A stretch of 52,983 nt of DNA from Deltaproteobacteria bacterium (lineage in GTDB: Bacteria; Desulfobacterota; Desulfovibrionia; Desulfovibrionales; Desulfovibrionaceae): assembly GCA_031266055.1 (NCBI GenBank), contig JAISBT010000086.1, forward strand, positions 1-52,983, read 5' to 3'. Of this stretch, positions 49,468-52,983 are shown one piece after another; positions within the stretch are counted from its first letter, which is position 1; every line of letters starts with the position of its first letter. The notes under the pieces are model-generated. The model did no database searches, was not told where the DNA came from, and saw only the letters and a program-made list of their open reading frames with translations. Position numbers and translations under genes: made by a program.

Positions 49468-50180
49468 CATCGTTCAAGGCGCTTGGAGATGTTCTTGTTT
49501 CGTGCGTTGCCCACGGAGGCATTGTTGCCGCGGCCTTTGCCTTTTCCAATGCCCTGATGACGGTTCCGCAGGAGAAAGTATACCGCGTTTCCCTTGTGCA
49601 GGCCGCCATGCCCGCAAAGGCGGATGTTTCAGACTTTTCTCCCGTTTCCATACCTGAGCCGCCGCTGTCGGCGCAGGTTCCTGCCACGGAAGCGCCACGA
49701 GCGAAACCGGAGGAAAAGCCGCTGGCCTCTCCCGAAGCAAAGCCCGTCAGCGTCAGGAAAAAGGAAGGCCCGCCCAAGCCTCCGGTGGAAGAAGCGTCCG
49801 CGCATACCGCGGCGGCAGAAATGCATGCGGATTCCCCGGAAGCGTCGTTTGCCGTCGCCGGGCCATCGCTGCAGGTGGAGGGGTTCGCCGTATACGGCGA
49901 GGACGCCGTTGACCGGCCGCCTTCCGTGGCTGTCCAGGTCACTCCGGAATACCCGCAACGGGCCCGCCGCATGGGTGTCGAGGGGCGTGTGGAAGTCAGC
50001 CTGGTCGTGGATGGCGAGGGAAAGCCGCAAGCATGCGCCGTACGCAAAGCCGACCCTGCGGGATATTTTGAAGAAGCGGCTTTGGCCGCTGCCCGCAAGA
50101 CGCGTTTCATCCCCGGCATGGTTCGGGGCAGACCCGTGAATACCCTGGCGCATATTTCTTTTGTTTTTGTGTTGCGTTAA
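49464..50180 (+). CDS. tonB: TonB energy transducer
   Basis: The 238-residue protein has an N-terminal anchor (about 8-32), a Pro/Lys/Glu-rich spacer (about 58-125) that spans the periplasm, and a C-terminal TonB domain at about 155-238. The TonB domain has TPEYPQRARRMGVEGRVEV (about 159-177), and VEVSLVVDGEGKPQ follows. It moves energy from ExbBD to outer-membrane receptors. The receptor gene starting at 52760 is its likely client. Transcription may stop after it, since a new Fur-box-like site follows 50 bases later. Confidence 0.92.
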   Translation: MTSFKALGDVLVSCVAHGGIVAAAFAFSNALMTVPQEKVYRVSLVQAAMPAKADVSDFSPVSIPEPPLSAQVPATEAPRAKPEEKPLASPEAKPVSVRKKEGPPKPPVEEASAHTAAAEMHADSPEASFAVAGPSLQVEGFAVYGEDAVDRPPSVAVQVTPEYPQRARRMGVEGRVEVSLVVDGEGKPQACAVRKADPAGYFEEAALAAARKTRFIPGMVRGRPVNTLAHISFVFVLR

Positions 50181-50232
50181 TTTGAACGGCCTTTTGAGCT
50201 TTGCCGGCGGGGGATGAAAATATGCTGCAAAT

Positions 50233-50251
50233 GATATTGAAACTCATTATC
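50233..50251 (+). promoter_or_regulatory. Fur-box-like site upstream of the GTPase-ABC module
   Basis: GATATTGAAACTCATTATC matches the 19-base Fur consensus at 16 positions. It lies 82 bases before the GTPase start and after tonB. Together with the exbB site, it suggests that both halves of the locus respond to iron through Fur. Confidence 0.75.
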
Positions 50252-50333
50252 TTTTAATACATACAGGAATGCTGCGTCCAGTAATTATGTAACGCGCGGA
50301 GTTCACAACAGTGAAGTGGAAAAGGATTCAACA

Positions 50334-51065
50334 ATGAAAGCAGTAATTGTGGCCGGGCCGCCCAGCTCCGGAAAAACAGCGGTGGTCGTGCATATGGCAA
50401 GGCAACTGCTTGCTGCCGGAGAGAAGGTGGCCGCAGTCAAGTTCGATACGCAAAGCTCGGCGGATCCGGATTTGTATGAGGAACGCCTCGGTATACCCGC
50501 ACTTGGCGGCATGAGCGGATATCTTTGCCCTGATCACTACTTTGTCTCCAACATGGAAGAGGCGCTGGATTGGGGCGGAAGCACAGGGGCACATTGGCTG
50601 TTTATTGAAACTGCCGGACTTTGCCTGCGCTGCGCGCCGCACATCGAAGGGGTTCCGGCCGTGACGGTCGTGGACTGTCTCGGAGGGGTGCAGACGCCTG
50701 CCAAAATGGGGCCACTGCTGACCTTGGCGGATATCGTGCTGCTGACCAAGGGCGATCTGGTTTCCCAGGCCGAACGTGAAGTTATCGCGTTCGGCGTAAG
50801 GTCGGTCAATCCGGCCGCCGCGCAACATCCGGTTAATGGCCTGGTCGGAACCGGCGTCCTGGGCGCTCTTCGCGCGCTCCGCGCCTTTGATGATCATGCG
50901 GCGTCGTTTGAAGGAAGAAAGCTGCGGCATGACATGCCGGCCGCGATTTGCTCATACTGTACGGGAGAGCGGAGAATAGGCCACCGTTTTCAGGCGGGCA
51001 GCGTGGAAAAATTGTACGTGCCGGAAACAGAGGGCAAAGGAGCAAACGGTGGGAGTACGGCTTGA
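50334..51065 (+). CDS. Cytosolic P-loop GTPase (SIMIBI type, HypB/UreG/CobW-like) with cysteine pairs
   Basis: The 243-residue protein starts MKAVIVAGPPSSGKT; AAAGGA precedes this ATG, so I reject a GTG at 50316. It has Walker A GPPSSGKT (8-15), LTKGD as a likely G4 motif near 138 and IETAG as a switch-like segment. Two CxxC pairs, CLRC (after the IETAG) and CSYC near 212, suggest metal binding. The fold resembles metallocentre-assembly GTPases such as HypB, UreG and CobW. It is the first gene of a set with an ABC ATPase and a binding-protein-like partner. Its end overlaps the ATPase start by 17 bases. Function unassigned. Confidence 0.8.
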   Translation: MKAVIVAGPPSSGKTAVVVHMARQLLAAGEKVAAVKFDTQSSADPDLYEERLGIPALGGMSGYLCPDHYFVSNMEEALDWGGSTGAHWLFIETAGLCLRCAPHIEGVPAVTVVDCLGGVQTPAKMGPLLTLADIVLLTKGDLVSQAEREVIAFGVRSVNPAAAQHPVNGLVGTGVLGALRALRAFDDHAASFEGRKLRHDMPAAICSYCTGERRIGHRFQAGSVEKLYVPETEGKGANGGSTA

Positions 51066-51813
51066 AATATACGGAGGAACAGACCGGATCGGCAACCGGG
51101 AGGCCGTGGAGCGGATTAACCTTGACGCCGGGGATATCCTGGCGGTTGTCGGGCCTACAGGCTCGGGGAAAAGCGAGTTGCTTGCGGATATCGAGCAGCT
51201 TGCCGACGGCGATACCCCATCGCGCCGGATCGTCAGACTGCTGGTAAACGGCTCCGCTCCTGATGCGTGTTTGCGGGCCTCGTCAGTGGTGGCGACATTG
51301 TCGCAACGGACGAATTTCATCATGGATATTACGGTGGGGGGGTTTGTGGACATGCATGCCGCAAGTCTGCACAAGGAGTCCGGCGCTTGGGCGGACGAGG
51401 TCGTTTTGCTGGCGAATACGCTCTGCGGCGAACCCATGCGTGAAAACAGCCTGTTGCAACGCCTCTCCGGCGGGCAGACCCGCGCGCTCATGATAGCCGA
51501 TATCGCCCTGATGTCCGATGCGCCGGTTGTCCTGATTGATGAAGTGGAAAACGCCGGGATTGATAAGCATCAGGCGCTTTCCGTACTCTGCGGATACGGA
51601 AAAATAACCGTCATGGCAACGCACGATCCCATTCTTATGCTTTCCAGCCCCGCCCGTTTGGTCATGAGCGAGGGAGGCATGCGTTCCCTGGTGGCCGTGA
51701 GTCCGGAAGAAGAAAAATGCCGCGCGACGCTGTCCGCTCTGGACGCAAAATTGCTGTATGCCAGAGAGCTGTTGCGCAAGGGCGGCACAATACAAGAGGA
51801 GTATTTCGCATGA
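51049..51813 (+). CDS. ABC ATPase without a permease partner
   Basis: The 254-residue protein starts with GTG after AAAGGAG. It has Walker A GPTGSGKS (about 36-43), signature LSGGQ near 144, Walker B VVLIDEVENAG near 164 and the switch His in MATHDP near 191. There is no transmembrane segment, and no permease gene lies in the locus. The Q-loop is not in its usual sequence context. It may work with the adjacent GTPase and binding-like protein in the cytoplasm, or use a permease encoded elsewhere. It overlaps the next gene by four bases (ATGA). I cannot place it in a named subfamily. Confidence 0.85.
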   Translation: MGVRLEIYGGTDRIGNREAVERINLDAGDILAVVGPTGSGKSELLADIEQLADGDTPSRRIVRLLVNGSAPDACLRASSVVATLSQRTNFIMDITVGGFVDMHAASLHKESGAWADEVVLLANTLCGEPMRENSLLQRLSGGQTRALMIADIALMSDAPVVLIDEVENAGIDKHQALSVLCGYGKITVMATHDPILMLSSPARLVMSEGGMRSLVAVSPEEEKCRATLSALDAKLLYARELLRKGGTIQEEYFA

Positions 51814-52700
51814 GTTGCACGCTGTATCTTACTTTTCCGCCGAACGTGCTGCGCGGGGCACGCGAAAAAATAAGCCGCCGCTATCCGGGAGTAACCATCC
51901 TCGCGCCTGAAGTGCATGAGGAAATGTACGAATTCGCTTCCACCTTCGGGCATAGAGAAATTCCTTCGCTGGCAGTGACCGCGTACCCGCAGGTTCTGCG
52001 CCATATAGGGGCGTTGTCGCAGGCGGGGCGCGTAGCCGTATTGCCGTCCGGCCTGCCGCCGCTGCGCGGGGAATTGGCGGCTCTCGGCATGGCCCCGCCG
52101 CTGCGTACGTTTTGCATTGTAGCGGTGGTGCCCGGCATTATCGCCGTCAGCGCCGGACTGAAATCGGCCGTATGCGATTGGGCGGATCTGTGCTCGCCGG
52201 ACTTTCCCGGTTTTGTCGGCTGCCCGCCGAAAAACACCCCGCTCCCTTACCTTGCCGCGAATATTTTACGCCGGGTCGTCGGAGAGCGGGCGGAAAATCT
52301 GCTGGCCCGCCTTGATACCGCAAGCAACCCCATCGACATCAACAAGCGCCTGGCCCGGAACGAACTGAGCGCGGCCTTGTTGATTCCCGCCTTTGCCCGC
52401 ACATTTCGCGGAGGCGGCGGAAAGATGGTTTGGCCGGCAAGCGGCGCATTGGCCATCCCCATGCTCGCCTGCCTGTCGGCGTCCGCTCCTCCGGAAGCTT
52501 CGGAAGTACTTGCGTATATCATGTCGGAAGAATTCCAGGAAGCCGTTTCCCTTGGCGGGCTGCTTGCTCCGGTTCGTGAAAGCGTGCGCGGCTTTGAAGA
52601 GTTGGAGGCGAACCGGTGGAATATGTACTGGGCCGGATGGGATTGCCTTGAGGAAGTTGGGGCGGAAATGCTCAACTCACCGCCGCCGAAAGTGGCGTAA
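51810..52700 (+). CDS. Binding-protein-like protein lacking a signal peptide
   Basis: The 296-residue protein starts MSCTLYLTFPPNVLRGAREKI at the ATGA overlap with the ATPase. From about residue 100 the sequence (IIAVSAGLKSAVCDWADLCSPDF, residues 110-132) resembles type II periplasmic binding proteins of iron/thiamine ABC importers, where WxDLxxPxF is common. The C-terminal half has GALAIPMLACL and EEFQEAVSLGGLLAPV. It has no N-terminal signal sequence or lipobox, so it should stay in the cytoplasm. That would be unusual for this fold. Function unknown; the gene set suggests handling of a metal or metallophore. Confidence 0.75.
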   Translation: MSCTLYLTFPPNVLRGAREKISRRYPGVTILAPEVHEEMYEFASTFGHREIPSLAVTAYPQVLRHIGALSQAGRVAVLPSGLPPLRGELAALGMAPPLRTFCIVAVVPGIIAVSAGLKSAVCDWADLCSPDFPGFVGCPPKNTPLPYLAANILRRVVGERAENLLARLDTASNPIDINKRLARNELSAALLIPAFARTFRGGGGKMVWPASGALAIPMLACLSASAPPEASEVLAYIMSEEFQEAVSLGGLLAPVRESVRGFEELEANRWNMYWAGWDCLEEVGAEMLNSPPPKVA

Positions 52701-52740
52701 TTCCATTCCAAATTAAAAATACGTTAATTTGGAATGGAAT
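52700..52740 (+). other. Perfect 17-bp inverted repeat before the TonB-dependent receptor gene
   Basis: Arms ATTCCATTCCAAATTAA and TTAATTTGGAATGGAAT flank AAATACG. No T run follows. It starts at the last base of the upstream stop codon and ends 19 bases before the receptor ATG, so it may protect or separate the two transcripts, or serve as an operator. Confidence 0.8.
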
Positions 52741-52759
52741 CCAAATAAAAGGAGAGGTC

Positions 52760-52983
52760 ATGAGAAAATTGTATTGCTTCCTTTGTGTTGCCGGATTCCT
52801 GTTTTCCGTTTCAAACGCGAGCGCGGCGGAAGCGGACGCAAATCCGTCGTTCCGCCATGAAGTAATCGTCACGGCGCGGGGCTATGCGGCTTCCCAATCC
52901 GATACTCCCGGCGGCGTGGCCGTGACCACGAGCGAGGAGATCGCCCTGGCTCCCAAGGGCAGTCTGGTCGATGCCCTGGAACG
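52760..52983 (+). CDS. TonB-dependent outer-membrane receptor, N-terminal part
   Basis: The reading frame is open to the window edge (74 complete codons). A signal peptide (MRKLYCFLCVAGFLFSVS, then NASAAEA) is followed by HEVIVTARGYAASQSDTPGG. This is the TonB box/plug start typical of siderophore, heme or cobalamin receptors (xVxVTAxR...). GGAGAGG precedes the ATG. It follows the GTPase/ATPase/binding-like set and the exbBD-tonB genes, and is their likely partner. The ligand cannot be told from this fragment. Confidence 0.88.
   Translation, partial: MRKLYCFLCVAGFLFSVSNASAAEADANPSFRHEVIVTARGYAASQSDTPGGVAVTTSEEIALAPKGSLVDALE

Overview
The window looks like the chromosome of a sulfite- or sulfate-reducing bacterium of the Desulfovibrio type (Desulfobacterota). 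The main grounds are a DsrC protein with both C-terminal cysteines (46734-47051), a flgF-flgG-flgA-flgH flagellar block, a type I-C CRISPR-Cas locus, and a nusA-infB-truB-rpsO-pnp cluster with a DHH phosphoesterase inside it. The assignment rests on recognising families, not on a database search.

Layout. 1-9404: a complete type I-C CRISPR-Cas locus on the minus strand, ordered cas3-cas5c-cas8c(with internal cas11c)-cas7c-cas4-cas1-cas2-leader-array. cas5c carries a one-base frameshift. 9425-11404: two palindromic direct repeats in the cas3/rpsA divergent region, then rpsA and its terminator. 11561-13093: catalase. 13146-16958: flgF, flgG, flgA, flgH on minus. 16959-17993: a gene-poor kilobase with a decayed CRISPR remnant of the same repeat family, a (CT)15 tract, a terminator and a long inverted repeat. 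17994-25350: a short-chain acyl-CoA cluster. A crotonase and a sigma-54 activator lie on plus. An acyl-CoA dehydrogenase, MaoC hydratase, CoA-transferase and GntP-type permease lie on minus, behind a candidate -24/-12 promoter. 25818-32812: a four-carbon acid-sugar module (DUF1537 kinase, PdxA2, TRAP transporter dctPQM) split by a Fic AMP-transferase gene. 32910-33737: AlkD-like DNA repair protein. 34130-45896: rimP-nusA-rnpM-infB-two small membrane proteins-ylxP-nrnA-truB-rpsO-(IS remnant)-pnp. 45893-48117: pgl, dsrC and a class IV aminotransferase. 48242-52983: exbB-exbD-tonB, then a GTPase, an ABC ATPase and a binding-protein-like protein without a signal peptide, then the start of a TonB-dependent receptor, with two Fur-box-like sites.

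Intergenic DNA is unusually structured. One dispersed repeat family, up to about 180 bases long, recurs across the window. Its right end always points toward the start codon of the next gene. Smaller GC-rich repeats and large hairpins add to this.

The best candidate for an undescribed system is the Fur/TonB-linked cytosolic module at 50334-52700. Other signals worth following are the cas5c frameshift, the palindromic repeats between cas3 and rpsA, the co-oriented repeat family, and structured leaders in front of rimP-nusA and pnp.
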